Source: Entamoeba histolytica HM-1:IMSS | Lineage: Eukaryota > Evosea > Mastigamoebida > Endamoebidae | DNA length: 64,000 nt | Direction: 5' to 3' | Assembly: GCF_000208925.1 (NCBI RefSeq) | Contig: NW_001914872.1 | Location: 62,001 to 126,000 of the forward strand | Shown here: one piece after another, positions 9,777-20,017 of the stretch | Position numbering within the stretch: position 1 is the first letter of the stretch | How the letters are laid out: every line of letters begins with the position of its first letter | The notes under the pieces: generated by a model | The model's input: only the letters and a program-made list of their open reading frames with translations | What the model was told of the DNA's origin: nothing | The model's database searches: none | Translations under genes and position numbers: made by a program

Positions 9777-11573
9777 ATGAGACAAACCATTCGCATTCCA
9801 ACAAATTCATCTAAAAAATATTCTTCTTTTATTCCAAATGTTGTATCAGTTAAAGGAGTTATTATCCCTGATAAAATTACAACTGAATTTATTTCTTTTC
9901 GTGCATTCAACATTTCTAATGAAAGAAATTCATTAAAAGATTCAATATCTAGTTCTATTAGTAGTGCAAATGAATTTGATACTGTAGAAGATTTTGACTC
10001 TATTAATACTGAAGTTGGTTCATGTATTGAAAGAAACATTCCATTTTACCATATCTTTGCTAAGTCTCACCGAAAAGTATCAAAGAGATGTTCACAGGAA
10101 TTACAACAAATGATGGTTGGTAGTGGAATAATTCCAACATATGATTTCACTGTTCCTTTATGTTGTTCAATATTAAATACGGTTGGGACAGTTTCGTATA
10201 AAGATGTGTTAGACTCATTAGATAACCATAACCAACTTAAAGAAAATTTTACTTTATTAAGAGCAAACAAATTCCAAACAATTGTTTGTGAAGATTTACC
10301 TTCTTATCAACGAATAGCACTATCTTTAGTATTGTTAGTTATGACAAGTTCATCAGTATTCAAACTTTTTCAAGTAGTAGAATTTAATAAAACAGGATTT
10401 AGTTATGATGATATTCACTTATTATAAAGTATTGTATTAAATTTAGCAAAGCCATTGAAACAATTGTTTAGATTATTTAGTCATATCTGTCAAACTTCAA
10501 AAGAAATGGCAGTAGTATTTTCTGGGTTTTTAGTTTCTGATGAAAATACTATTGGTATTCCTAATAAACTTGGTTATCGTCTCATTCAAATTGCGATTCG
10601 ATATGAAGATTATGTTTTAAGAGGAACTGATAAGACAGGTGTTTATGATATTATTGATTCGAATATTAGAATTGCATTATGTTTGAATATTGAAAAATTG
10701 TCAGCATTGTTATTTAGTAAAGATGCAATTGACTTTGGATATGTTAGATTTTATATGATAACATTACCTTATTTTACTACACCAGAGACTGTACTTCACT
10801 TTATTTGTGATAACAATTATTTAAAATTGACACATTTAAAAAGTATATATGAAACAGTTTGTTTTGAATTTATTAAGTTTTGGCAACACGCTTTATCTCC
10901 TAATGAGATTAGCCAAATTGACATTTTATTAAAGAGTACTGTTGAAACAGTTGATGAGTATAATCATATTGCACATTCTTTTGAAGAACAAATTACAGCA
11001 CTTATGTATGATAAATTAAAAAAATTAACAATAACTGAAATAATAGAAACAACAGAAAATGAATTAGAAAATTTAAGTAGTAATTTTAATAAATGGATAA
11101 AGAATATATTAAAAAAAAAGCAAGATTATCAAAAAATATTAAAATATGCTGACACATTTCTTAATTTGAAGAACTATGATTGTGCGTATTCTATTTACTG
11201 TGGATTAAAAAGTTATAGTTGGATAAATGAAAAGAAAAGGGAAAAATATATCAAAGTTATTGAAAAAAACGATACATTCAAAACACTTAATAAATTATTT
11301 GATCTTACAACACGTTGTAATGTTTATAAAGATCTTATTCTACATACAGAACCACCATTTATTCCTATAATTGTATTAATTAAACAAGAGTTAATGAAAA
11401 TAAATGATATGCCGACTTTTATGGATAATGATAAAAGACTTATTAGAATAGAAGGTAAATTAAGAATAGCATATACCTGTATAAATCTGTTAATTCGTGG
11501 ATGTTCTCATAGTTATAATTTTTATACCCAAAATAATAATGAAGTACTTAAAATCCTTCATTCATTAGATTAA
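9777..11573 (+). pseudogene. RasGEF-type protein gene with one in-frame stop
   Basis: The ATG at 9777 opens a frame that runs to 11573 but is interrupted by a TAA at 10425-10427 (codon 217); the frame is identical on both sides. Downstream of the stop there is a RasGEF N-terminal (REM) motif, ITLPYFTTPETVLHFICDNN, near residue 330. There is also a CDC25-like region: YADTFLNLKNYDCAYSIYCG, then LNKLFDLTTRCNVYKDLILH, PPFIPIIVLIKQELMKINDMP and KLRIAYTCINLLI. The first part of the CDC25 core is poorly conserved. The part before the stop is unassigned. The stop sits between HLL and SIVLNLAKPL and would be cured by one base (CAA). No GTTTG..AG intron with a matching phase spans it. It is either a recent pseudogene, an allele, or a sequence error. 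Confidence 0.7.
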
Positions 11574-11614
11574 TACAAATAATTTACAATTTTAATTTAA
11601 AATGATTCGTTCAA

Positions 11615-14600
11615 TTACAGTTGTTTTAGTATGTTTAAAATGTCTTCAAATGAAGGTCGTTGCTCTGTGTTTTCTAACCAACATTTCTTCATTAAGTCTT
11701 CATATCGACAATTTTTAGGTATTTCTAATCTTTCTCCTTCTATGATTGATTCTTTAACTTCATTATAAAACTTACCCTCATAAGGTCGTTGTCTAGTAAT
11801 TACCTCCCATATAATAACACCATACGAATATACATCAGAAGCCTTTGTCCATTGTTCACCTTTAAAGATTTCTGGTGCTAACCAAAATGGACATTCAATT
11901 TGACTTTGTTGTTCTCCTTCAATTGTACTTTCACCAAAATCACATACAAAAGCTTGGAACATATTTGGTGCTTGTTTCTTTAATAAGATGTTTAAGCTCT
12001 TTAAGTCTCTATGTAATTTATTTATTTGATGAATATTTTTCATTCCATTGGCAATGTCAACTAAAATACTATGAACTGGAATTGGTTGAGTAAAGTCTCC
12101 AATAAGATCAAACAAAGACCCTCCATCATAATATTCCATTTCAATTCCAAATGGTTCTGTAACATATCCCAATATTCTTCCTACATTGTCAAAACAGTAT
12201 TGACTAAATATAACTTCATTATAAAATTCATGAATTCTACAATTAAAGTCATGAATAGCATCATTTCTTTTCAAAGATTTAAAGTCAGAATTAATCTGTT
12301 TAAGTACAATCCCTCCAACACATAAATAAATGATTGATGATGAACCTCTAGTTATTTCTTTAATTAGAGTTGGAGAAGAAAGAGAAGGAGGAAGAATGGA
12401 GAAAAAGTAATCCATTGCAATTAATGGGATATTATAAGAATGATCCTCTTCATGAATTAAAAAAGAATTTGTTATATCCTCTTTTTTAATAGAATGATTG
12501 AGACAATGAGGACATAATAATGACACTGAAAATTTTACATTCAAAAAATAAATAGATATTAGTTGGTCTAAGAATTTTTCTAAAGAATGATGTATATTTC
12601 CATTATCTACAGCCATTTGGAGTGAACTCAAATGATATCGTGTATGTACCTCAAATGATGATGTGGAAAATTTAATTAGTACATCAATAACTTCATTTCT
12701 GATTTCTTTTTTAAAAATAACTCCACTTCTCCATAAGCTATATGGCATTCCAAAATATAATGCACAACTGGCTATGAAGCATTGTTGAAGTTGTAAAGGA
12801 AATTTGTTAAATGTATATTGTCGTGAACTAATTATTGTATCATTTTGTTCTTCCCAATTTCCAATATAAGGAACTCCAACTAATGACAATAAGATAATAT
12901 CATTTCCAATAGAACAAACGTCTTGAGACACTAGAGTAGCTTGTTTGGCTTGTTCTAGTAATAAAGGATATTCATTTTCACATCCTATATTCTTTGCTAA
13001 ATCTAATCTTACTTTTAAAACAATTGAATATTCTTCAAGAACACTAATAATATAATTGAGTTGCATGTTATTTTTCATTCCATTCATTTTACAACTTTGT
13101 AATGCTCGAGCAGTAAAAATACCTTTTGTTTGAATAAGTAGTGATGCAGCAATATGTGAAATATTTAGAGTATCAACTAAAATATATCCAAAATCTTCAG
13201 AATAATAAGTTGAATAATTCGTTCTTACCTCAATAACAGAAGGACGTAATCCTCGTTTATTTCTTGGGGTAGTTGAAGGAAGACAACTTCTGTGTAATAG
13301 CCTTCTCTCAACTAATTGATGTACAGCTTTATTAATATCATTTTCTTTCATTTCTAATGAAGAAATAATTTCTTGATATAATGCCGTTGTCATTACTGCA
13401 GGAGATAAATCATAACATTGTAATGTTTTTAAGATTTCATAACAGTTAGAGGATATTTCATCTTTTCCAAAGTCTTCAATAAATTTTCTTAATGTTCTAC
13501 AAATAGATTTTAAAGTTTGTGGTGTTCCATCATAAACAATAGTTGTCATATCTTCAATTATTTTATCAGAAATTACAATATAATTACGTGATGAAGTAAC
13601 TTGGCACAAATCAATTATTCTGAATGGAATAGATTCTCTTATATGAATAATGTAAAGAGCATCAATTCCAAAATATGGTTGTGATTCAATACTTTCTAGG
13701 TCTAATACCTTTAAATCAATAACAATGTTATTTTTTATTATTAACTTTGCCGACCTTGGTTCTTCTTTAATATTCCAATTGATATGTTTACTTTGTCGAA
13801 TAAGTGAATTAAATATTTCCGTTGAATTGTCAATTAAAACAACTCTTTTTTCAATTACCTTTTTTTCATAAGAGAAATCATCTTTAATAATTTTTTCAAT
13901 AGGCATCTTTTTAAAAGTTGGTGGTAACATTTTGATATGATTATGTTCAATATTTAACTCTTTAATTCCTAATTCAAAGAAACTTGGATGAAATACAGTT
14001 AAATAGTTATTAGATAAGTTTAATTTAGTTAATGAAGTTAATTTAGATATTTTAATTGGTAATGATAACATACCTCTACTAGATATATCCAATTCTTTAA
14101 GAGTTTTAGGAAGATTATGAAACAAAGTTTTTGATGAAATAGATGATGTTCCAGAACAGTCTAATGTAATCAAAGAATGTTGAGTCAAATCAGGCATTCT
14201 ACATAATCCTCTCATATTGAGTGTAGTTAATGTAGTAGGAAGAAATGAAATAGTTGTAATTGGATTATTAGAAATATCAAGATATTTAAGTTTGATTACT
14301 CCAAGTAGTGGAAACCACTTGATGTTATTATTTGATACATCAAGATATGTTAAGTTATGAAATGAACTAATTCCATCACTAAGGACATAAATCTTATTAT
14401 TAGCCATTTTTAAAGTATTTAATTTACTAAAAGATAATACTTTCATTGGAATATCAAAAAACTTATTATTTTCTACTTCTAATGTTTGAATAGTTGTTGG
14501 TGTAAAAGGAAGTAATGTAGATGCACTAGTGTTTTTCATAATAACAATTTGTTGATTCATTTTAGGTAATTGTTGGATACTAGGATGTTGGAAAAATAAT

Positions 14601-16699
14601 TCTGATGGACGAGGGATAATATCATTTAATATTGCAAATTTTACTTTACCAATTGTAGCAAAGTACTGTCGATTATTTAACACAAACTGATGTAATAAAT
14701 CATCATTAAATCGTAATGCAGTAATGTGGTAGAATAATGTTTTAACTAAGTTATAATTAAATCCAAAAACTTGTGGGTGTTGGTTCATTATTAACCAAAT
14801 CATCCATAAAAATACCATTCTTTGATAAGTATCAGTAAACTTAAAAAATGTACGGTACATTACCATAAATCCATCTAATGATAAGTAATAAGAATCTAAT
14901 GATATTATAGAAATAGCTAATAATGCTTTTATTTCTCCTATTCCATTTGATGACACTAATACACTTTGAGTTAATAACTTTTTTGCAATTTCTTTTGCAG
15001 GTTCTAATGTTTGATAAGCAAATTGTGTCATTTTATTAAAAATATCATCAGATATTGGAGTACCGATGTTATTATTAATTAATTCAATTAAAGAAGCAAA
15101 AGGAATATCTGGTCCATTAACTTGAATATAATTATTATTTGTTGTCATTCCTGTTTGACAAATGTTTAATTCAACTTTACTATTTGGGTTTTTCCAAATA
15201 TGAATATATTCTTTTGGGATTATTCCACAATTCTGTCTTTTATTTTCTTCTGTTATTAATTGTTTTGTTGTTTTACCTTTAATTCCTAATGTATTAAATT
15301 TACTTTGTTCATAACTAAAATTGAAAAACATAATATGTTCTTCAAGACAATGTAATAGTTCTTCACTATATCTATTTTCACAAAAAAAAGTTAAATGTCC
15401 AAAGTCTGTAGCTATAATTCTTAATGCTGAATATACTTTCCCTTCAATATATTCTTTAGTGATTTTATAAAAACCAATATTATTTAATGGAACTTGAGTA
15501 AAACAAACATCATATAGCATTGATGTATCATCACAATCTAATAACATTCTATAATTGGTAATATATAATATACCTTTAAACCAACCAGCTGTATTATATT
15601 CATTAAATGTTGTTAATGGAAAGAAAAAATATGGACAAATAACATTGTTTACAGTAAATTGAACAAACTCACCATCATAACGGTCTAATGTTTCAATACG
15701 ATATGGAGGTAATAAATTAATTTGATCATCATTAGACAAACCTAATAATATAGGAATAAGTTCAAGATATCCTTGATCAAATTCATGCCGTGGATTAAAA
15801 CTTTCAAAGAAATAAATCACTATTTCATTAAATTCATTTAATACCAAACTTTTAGGATGATTTCCTATTGTCAAAAAGAAATTATTCATTAAATTAAAGA
15901 CATTAAATGCAGTTGGTGAAATACTTTCTTTAATATAATCTATTAATTGTTGTTGAAGTTCATAAATATGTTTTTTTCCATCAGAATTATTTGATTGAGT
16001 GAAAATTGAATCAATCTTTTTGCATAAATCTTCATTAAATAGTGATGGTTCTAACATAATAAAATATGTTCTCAATAATAACATACTAATTTTAACTGTA
16101 GAACATTCATATAAATTAACATGTTTTCCTTCATCATATTTTTTTATTAATTCATACATTTGTTTTATTTCACAACAACTAAATTTATTATTAAGAATAT
16201 CATCAAAAGAAATAACATTTTTCTTTTCTTCTTGAATAATATTTAGTGTTTTCTTAATTTCTTCTTCACTGAATCCCATTTTTTTTAAATCTTCATAATT
16301 TACTGTCATTATTTCTTTTCCTGTAAGATTTTTTATTTCTTTCCCACCATGTTGTACTAAAAATTTATTCAATTGTTTGTTATCCCATTTATTAATGAAT
16401 TTTCTATTTGATATAACACAATCTCGAATGTGATGACAACAATCTTCAATTACTAATGGCACTCCTTTAAAACCACACTGCGACTCCTTTAATTTTTCTA
16501 ATGGAGTCCCAAATACCACTGTCTTTTCAACTTCAAAGAAAACTCCTCTTCTTTCATGTTTTTGAGGTGTTTGATTTTTTATCATAGTTTCTGAATGTTT
16601 CAATGGTTGTGGCTTTTTGTTAAATGCATCAGTTAATCTGAAACTCATTGTTGTTCGTTTCTCTTTCTTTGTATCTGCAAGAGTCATGGAACTCCTCAT
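11615..16699 (-). CDS. Large SAM / LRR / TKL protein kinase
   Basis: A 1694-residue protein starting at the ATG at 16697-16699. Domains in order: a SAM-like domain about 100-158 (LNKFLVQHGG...LKKMGFSEEEIKKTL); a GRAM/PH-like segment about 345-400 (GILYITNYRMLLDC); a region about 590-700 resembling a RasGEF N-terminal module (FMVMYRTFFKFTD); leucine-rich repeats about 738-933 (LTYLDVSNNNIKWFP; LKYLDISNNPI; LTKLNLSNNYLTVF; IKELNIEHNHIKMLP); and a tyrosine-kinase-like kinase domain about 1446-1694. The kinase has IVLKQ (ATP lysine), HRDLKSLNILL, CDFGE, LAPEIF and SDVYSYGVIIWE, so it looks active. LRR plus TKL recalls LRRK/Roco and Dictyostelium-type kinases, but no clear Roc GTPase motif is seen between LRR and kinase. 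A soluble signalling kinase is likely. The 3' ends of this gene and the RasGEF gene converge 41 bp apart. Confidence 0.85.
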   Translation of the reverse strand: MRSSMTLADTKKEKRTTMSFRLTDAFNKKPQPLKHSETMIKNQTPQKHERRGVFFEVEKTVVFGTPLEKLKESQCGFKGVPLVIEDCCHHIRDCVISNRKFINKWDNKQLNKFLVQHGGKEIKNLTGKEIMTVNYEDLKKMGFSEEEIKKTLNIIQEEKKNVISFDDILNNKFSCCEIKQMYELIKKYDEGKHVNLYECSTVKISMLLLRTYFIMLEPSLFNEDLCKKIDSIFTQSNNSDGKKHIYELQQQLIDYIKESISPTAFNVFNLMNNFFLTIGNHPKSLVLNEFNEIVIYFFESFNPRHEFDQGYLELIPILLGLSNDDQINLLPPYRIETLDRYDGEFVQFTVNNVICPYFFFPLTTFNEYNTAGWFKGILYITNYRMLLDCDDTSMLYDVCFTQVPLNNIGFYKITKEYIEGKVYSALRIIATDFGHLTFFCENRYSEELLHCLEEHIMFFNFSYEQSKFNTLGIKGKTTKQLITEENKRQNCGIIPKEYIHIWKNPNSKVELNICQTGMTTNNNYIQVNGPDIPFASLIELINNNIGTPISDDIFNKMTQFAYQTLEPAKEIAKKLLTQSVLVSSNGIGEIKALLAISIISLDSYYLSLDGFMVMYRTFFKFTDTYQRMVFLWMIWLIMNQHPQVFGFNYNLVKTLFYHITALRFNDDLLHQFVLNNRQYFATIGKVKFAILNDIIPRPSELFFQHPSIQQLPKMNQQIVIMKNTSASTLLPFTPTTIQTLEVENNKFFDIPMKVLSFSKLNTLKMANNKIYVLSDGISSFHNLTYLDVSNNNIKWFPLLGVIKLKYLDISNNPITTISFLPTTLTTLNMRGLCRMPDLTQHSLITLDCSGTSSISSKTLFHNLPKTLKELDISSRGMLSLPIKISKLTSLTKLNLSNNYLTVFHPSFFELGIKELNIEHNHIKMLPPTFKKMPIEKIIKDDFSYEKKVIEKRVVLIDNSTEIFNSLIRQSKHINWNIKEEPRSAKLIIKNNIVIDLKVLDLESIESQPYFGIDALYIIHIRESIPFRIIDLCQVTSSRNYIVISDKIIEDMTTIVYDGTPQTLKSICRTLRKFIEDFGKDEISSNCYEILKTLQCYDLSPAVMTTALYQEIISSLEMKENDINKAVHQLVERRLLHRSCLPSTTPRNKRGLRPSVIEVRTNYSTYYSEDFGYILVDTLNISHIAASLLIQTKGIFTARALQSCKMNGMKNNMQLNYIISVLEEYSIVLKVRLDLAKNIGCENEYPLLLEQAKQATLVSQDVCSIGNDIILLSLVGVPYIGNWEEQNDTIISSRQYTFNKFPLQLQQCFIASCALYFGMPYSLWRSGVIFKKEIRNEVIDVLIKFSTSSFEVHTRYHLSSLQMAVDNGNIHHSLEKFLDQLISIYFLNVKFSVSLLCPHCLNHSIKKEDITNSFLIHEEDHSYNIPLIAMDYFFSILPPSLSSPTLIKEITRGSSSIIYLCVGGIVLKQINSDFKSLKRNDAIHDFNCRIHEFYNEVIFSQYCFDNVGRILGYVTEPFGIEMEYYDGGSLFDLIGDFTQPIPVHSILVDIANGMKNIHQINKLHRDLKSLNILLKKQAPNMFQAFVCDFGESTIEGEQQSQIECPFWLAPEIFKGEQWTKASDVYSYGVIIWEVITRQRPYEGKFYNEVKESIIEGERLEIPKNCRYEDLMKKCWLENTEQRPSFEDILNILKQL

Positions 16700-17067
16700 T
16701 ACTAAACTTCGTTCAGTATGAATTTAAAGTTTTGTTTTACAATGCAGAGTCTATTTCTTGTTGATTTTCTAATTATTTCTTATTTTTTTTCCTTTTTGGA
16801 TTATAAATCTTACAGACTTTTCTATTTCTCACAAAATCAATCCATTTCCTTTAATCTCAAATTTCAAAAAATACACGTGGAATCTCTATTTCCTTATCTG
16901 CAGATTTAGAAATGATGATATTTTTATAAAACTTCTTTCTCTCACAATCTAAAAATGATTTACAAGATTTTCTGCGTAATTTTAAATTTTTTATTTTTTA
17001 CTTCATATTTCTTTTGATAAACTAATTGAAGTTGATAGAAAAATTTCAACCAAACTCATTAATTTTA
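16700..17067. other. Divergent intergenic region (promoters)
   Basis: About 370 bp separate the start of the TKL kinase (minus) from the next plus-strand gene. The plus-strand frame at 16718-16909 is T-rich with TTG-type starts and is not accepted. No exact TATTTAAA box is seen. Confidence 0.4.
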
Positions 17068-18297
17068 ATGCTCAAAGCTTTTCTCTTTGGGACTACTAAA
17101 TCAAGCACATTTACTATTGACACAATTGACTTATCAGAAGACCCTTCAAGTGATTTAAAAGAAATTTTAAGTTATACATCTCCTCAAATATTATGTTTAT
17201 GTAATCTTCCAGAGAAATTTGAAACAAAAAATACTACATACCAATATCAACTTGCCACAACACGATCCCTGATATTGAGTAAATATCCTTTATATCCTGT
17301 TCATTCTTATATTCCACATAGTACAATTTATGGTAGACCTATTTCACATCCGATTGAATGTTTTATCATTCGAATTGACCTTTCACAAAGACTCAATCAT
17401 TTATTAATTTTTACAAACCTTCCAAAAATATTAGATAATGAACCTTGTCAAACAGACTTAGTTCCAGTAACACTTTCACATATCCTTCATTGTGCGTATA
17501 GAGAGGTTCATGAATTTATTGTAAATTCAATCAGAATTACTAATCCTACAAAAACTGTTATTTTATTTACTGGTGACTTTGCTACTACTGTTACCAATCA
17601 ACCTGAACAAAATACAAATATTTGTGTTATGGATGAATGTGACTTAATTGTTCAATTTGTTAGAAATAAAGTTATGGATCAATTAAAGTGTATTCCTTTA
17701 CTTGGTATTGGTAAAGCATATTTAAAAGAATGTGGGACTTGGATTCAAAAATTTTGTATGTGGATTAGAGGTGGTGTTGATGGATTAACAAAATTTTTAG
17801 ATGAAATTGAAGTTTATAGAGTCAAAATGAATTTTCCTAACTCAATTTCAATGACACATTTAACAATGTATAATATTTTAACAAAGTTTCAAGCAATAAT
17901 GCACATTAATATAAAGGCAGATGCATTAACAGGTCTTCTCCTTAGTAAGAAAGATGTTATTACACTAAAAGATTTTCAATTTGATTATGAACCATTTTAT
18001 GATGATGTTATATTAGAAGGTAAAGGAGGAAGAGCAATGAATAAAGACTTTATGATGATGGAACGAATTCTTGAAGCAACATCATTAAATTTTCTAACAG
18101 AAAATCCAATTTTAACAGACAGAACTCTTCAAACATTAATTATGAATACATTTTCACGTAAAAATGGAACAGCATTTCTTGCAGGTGCTCGTTGTGATGA
18201 CTTTCAATTTCTACCAAATCCTAACAAACAACTTCCATATAAAATGAAAGGTATTTCAGTGACTTTCACTGAAGACTTTGAAAATTTTGCTCATTGA
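17068..18297 (+). CDS. Possible inactive endonuclease/phosphatase-fold protein
   Basis: The first ATG of the frame is at 17068 and gives 409 residues. The order of motifs resembles the endonuclease-exonuclease-phosphatase (EEP) fold: PQILCLCNLPE (EEP: DILCLQE), ILSKYPLYPVHSYIP (the L-S-K-Y-P motif), LLIFTNLP (where T-H-L would stand) and VILFTGDFAT (where GDFN would stand). If the match is right, the catalytic His and the Asn of GDFN are missing, so the enzyme would be inactive. About 220 residues follow without known motifs, rich in helices. No signal peptide or membrane span. The family call is inference from spaced motifs; unknown function is the safe alternative. Confidence 0.5.
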   Translation: MLKAFLFGTTKSSTFTIDTIDLSEDPSSDLKEILSYTSPQILCLCNLPEKFETKNTTYQYQLATTRSLILSKYPLYPVHSYIPHSTIYGRPISHPIECFIIRIDLSQRLNHLLIFTNLPKILDNEPCQTDLVPVTLSHILHCAYREVHEFIVNSIRITNPTKTVILFTGDFATTVTNQPEQNTNICVMDECDLIVQFVRNKVMDQLKCIPLLGIGKAYLKECGTWIQKFCMWIRGGVDGLTKFLDEIEVYRVKMNFPNSISMTHLTMYNILTKFQAIMHINIKADALTGLLLSKKDVITLKDFQFDYEPFYDDVILEGKGGRAMNKDFMMMERILEATSLNFLTENPILTDRTLQTLIMNTFSRKNGTAFLAGARCDDFQFLPNPNKQLPYKMKGISVTFTEDFENFAH

Positions 18298-18409
18298 ATT
18301 TGTTTAAATTATCTTAGTATTTTGTCTGTATTATTTAAATGACAACAAAAAACGAAAAGGTAACGATATAATTTAATCTCGAGATAATAATCTTTCACTA
18401 AACTTTTTC

Positions 18410-18419
18410 GTATTTAAAG
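18410..18419 (+). promoter_or_regulatory. Core promoter TATA element of the HMG-box gene
   Basis: The sequence gtatttaaag matches the known Entamoeba histolytica TATA consensus (GTATTTAAAG) and lies 35 nt before the ATG at 18454. That spacing suits the very short 5' UTRs of this genus. Confidence 0.7.
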
Positions 18420-18453
18420 AGAGATAATAGAAACAAAATCCATTGAATAATTA

Positions 18454-18723
18454 ATGGAAGATAAAACAAAGACAACCACTAAACCAAAAACAACTGATAC
18501 TACTCAGAAACTTAAACGACCTTTGTCAGCTTATTTCCTTTATTCTAAAGATGTAAGAAAGAGTGTTGTAGAGGCTAATCCAACTTTAAAAAATACAGAA
18601 ATTATGAAAATCATTGGAGAAAAATGGAAGGGATTAAGTGACCAAGAAAAGAAAAAGTATAATGATCTACATGATGTTGCAAAGAAAGAATATGAAAAAT
18701 TGAAAAAAGAAAGAGAGATGTAA
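18454..18723 (+). CDS. HMG-box (HMGB-type) chromatin protein
   Basis: An 89-residue protein made almost entirely of one HMG box at residues 18-85: LKRPLSAYFLYSKDVRKSVV...NTEIMKIIGEKWKGLSDQEK...YNDLHDVAKKEYEKLKKE. The KRPLSAYFLY start and the IGEKWKGLS core are diagnostic. There is a short Lys/Thr-rich N-terminal tail and no acidic C-terminal tail. Single-box HMGB proteins bend DNA and modulate transcription in the nucleus; E. histolytica is known to have one. The strong TATA box at 18410 suggests good expression. Confidence 0.92.
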   Translation: MEDKTKTTTKPKTTDTTQKLKRPLSAYFLYSKDVRKSVVEANPTLKNTEIMKIIGEKWKGLSDQEKKKYNDLHDVAKKEYEKLKKEREM

Positions 18724-18777
18724 TTGTTTCATGTACTTACAATAACATTTAAATTAAAAATATATTTTATTTGACTT

Positions 18778-19932
18778 TTATTTCTTTATTGTTTTTTTAG
18801 CATCAAGAACAACAAACAACGCATAAGGTATTTCAAATGTTGTTAACCGTTCTCTAAATCTTAGTTGAATCATACCGACTCCTGAGGTTAATTCAAACAT
18901 AAAATAGCCTGGAGTTATTGGAATCATTTTATTATATAATTCTTTGTTTTTAATAAAGAACCTAGTAGAAGATGTTATCAACTGAGATTGGATTGTGATA
19001 ATTTGTGGTAATGAGTTTACAATACACGGAGAAATAATAAATTGATTTTGTGAAGAAGGTTGTATAAAGTTAATTAACGAATTCAATCCATAAAAACACT
19101 GGTCACTCTGAATCTTTTTTGGTTTGAAAGGAACAATAGTTCTTTGAAGAATCTTTTAATGAATTTATTCTATTACATGAAATAAAGATAAAAAAAAACA
19201 CCAAACAGCAACTTCATTTTCAGCAGTAAGGACATCATTCATTTTTAATTGAAGCAGACATTTTATAGAAGTAAATACATCTTTTTCTCTTGTATTGAGT
19301 TGGGTTAGTTTTTGGTCTTTCATTAATTGTTGAAGAGATCTTAAATCTTTACAGAATAAGAGTAAAGTATTACAACAAAGGTCTATTCTATGAATTAGGT
19401 TTGATTCCAAAAGTGAAATATCATTAGTGAAATAATTATAAAATTCATTTTGTAAAGAAGAAAGTTCAGTTTGTTGTTGATCGAATTGACCAATGAGTTT
19501 TAATAGAGATTTATAATATTTTGATATTAAATTTTCTTTCCAATGTTTTCTGTCGAATTGAATTTGTTTATAAAAGAGATATTTTTTATATTTTGTTGAA
19601 CAATATGAACATGAATAAATATCATATTTTTCAAGTTTACTATTAAATCTATTAGGAGGAAAGTGATATTCTATAATATCACAACAATCAAGACAAATGT
19701 TATTTAAACCACAAAACTGACAATTAATTGTTAAAGATAAAAGTATTGTTTTGTGACATTGAACACAAGTTGTATATTTTATATGAGTTTTAAATAATGA
19801 TTTTTGACATATTTTCATTTGTTCATGTCTATCTAAATAATCTAATTGTTTTTCAAGTTCTTTGTATTGATTAGTATTAATTAATTGGTTTATTTCTTTT
19901 AGTTGTGGAGTATAGTCTTTGATAAAAGACAT
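18778..19932 (-). CDS. FYVE-like zinc-finger protein (probable two exons)
   Basis: The ATG at 19930-19932 starts a protein with four CxxC pairs in residues about 57-125 (TTCVQCHK; NCQFCGLNNICLDCC; SCSYC). This is the eight-ligand spacing of a FYVE/RING-like finger but lacks the basic RHHC motif, so lipid binding is doubtful. A helical region follows. The frame ends at 19165. A second frame, 18778 to about 19150, has no ATG of its own and joins in phase if an intron at 19153-19206 (GTTTGG...AAAAG, 54 nt) is removed, giving 366 residues. An earlier AATAG acceptor would give another, short ending. The C-terminal 124 residues are beta-rich and unrecognised. The junction is less certain than the other introns here because the acceptor is AAG, not TAG. 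Confidence 0.55.
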
Positions 19933-20017
19933 ATTAGTTAAGGTAATTTTTAGTTTTAATTTTTTAGTTCTATCAAAGAAGTTATAACAAAATTTAATGA
20001 TGTTTATTAAAATTATA

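Noticed and set aside
10285..10446. An intron from GTTTGTG to AAATTTAG that would remove the in-frame stop of the RasGEF-type gene
   Set aside because: Donor is phase 0 and acceptor phase 1, so the frame breaks; the skipped segment also looks coding.
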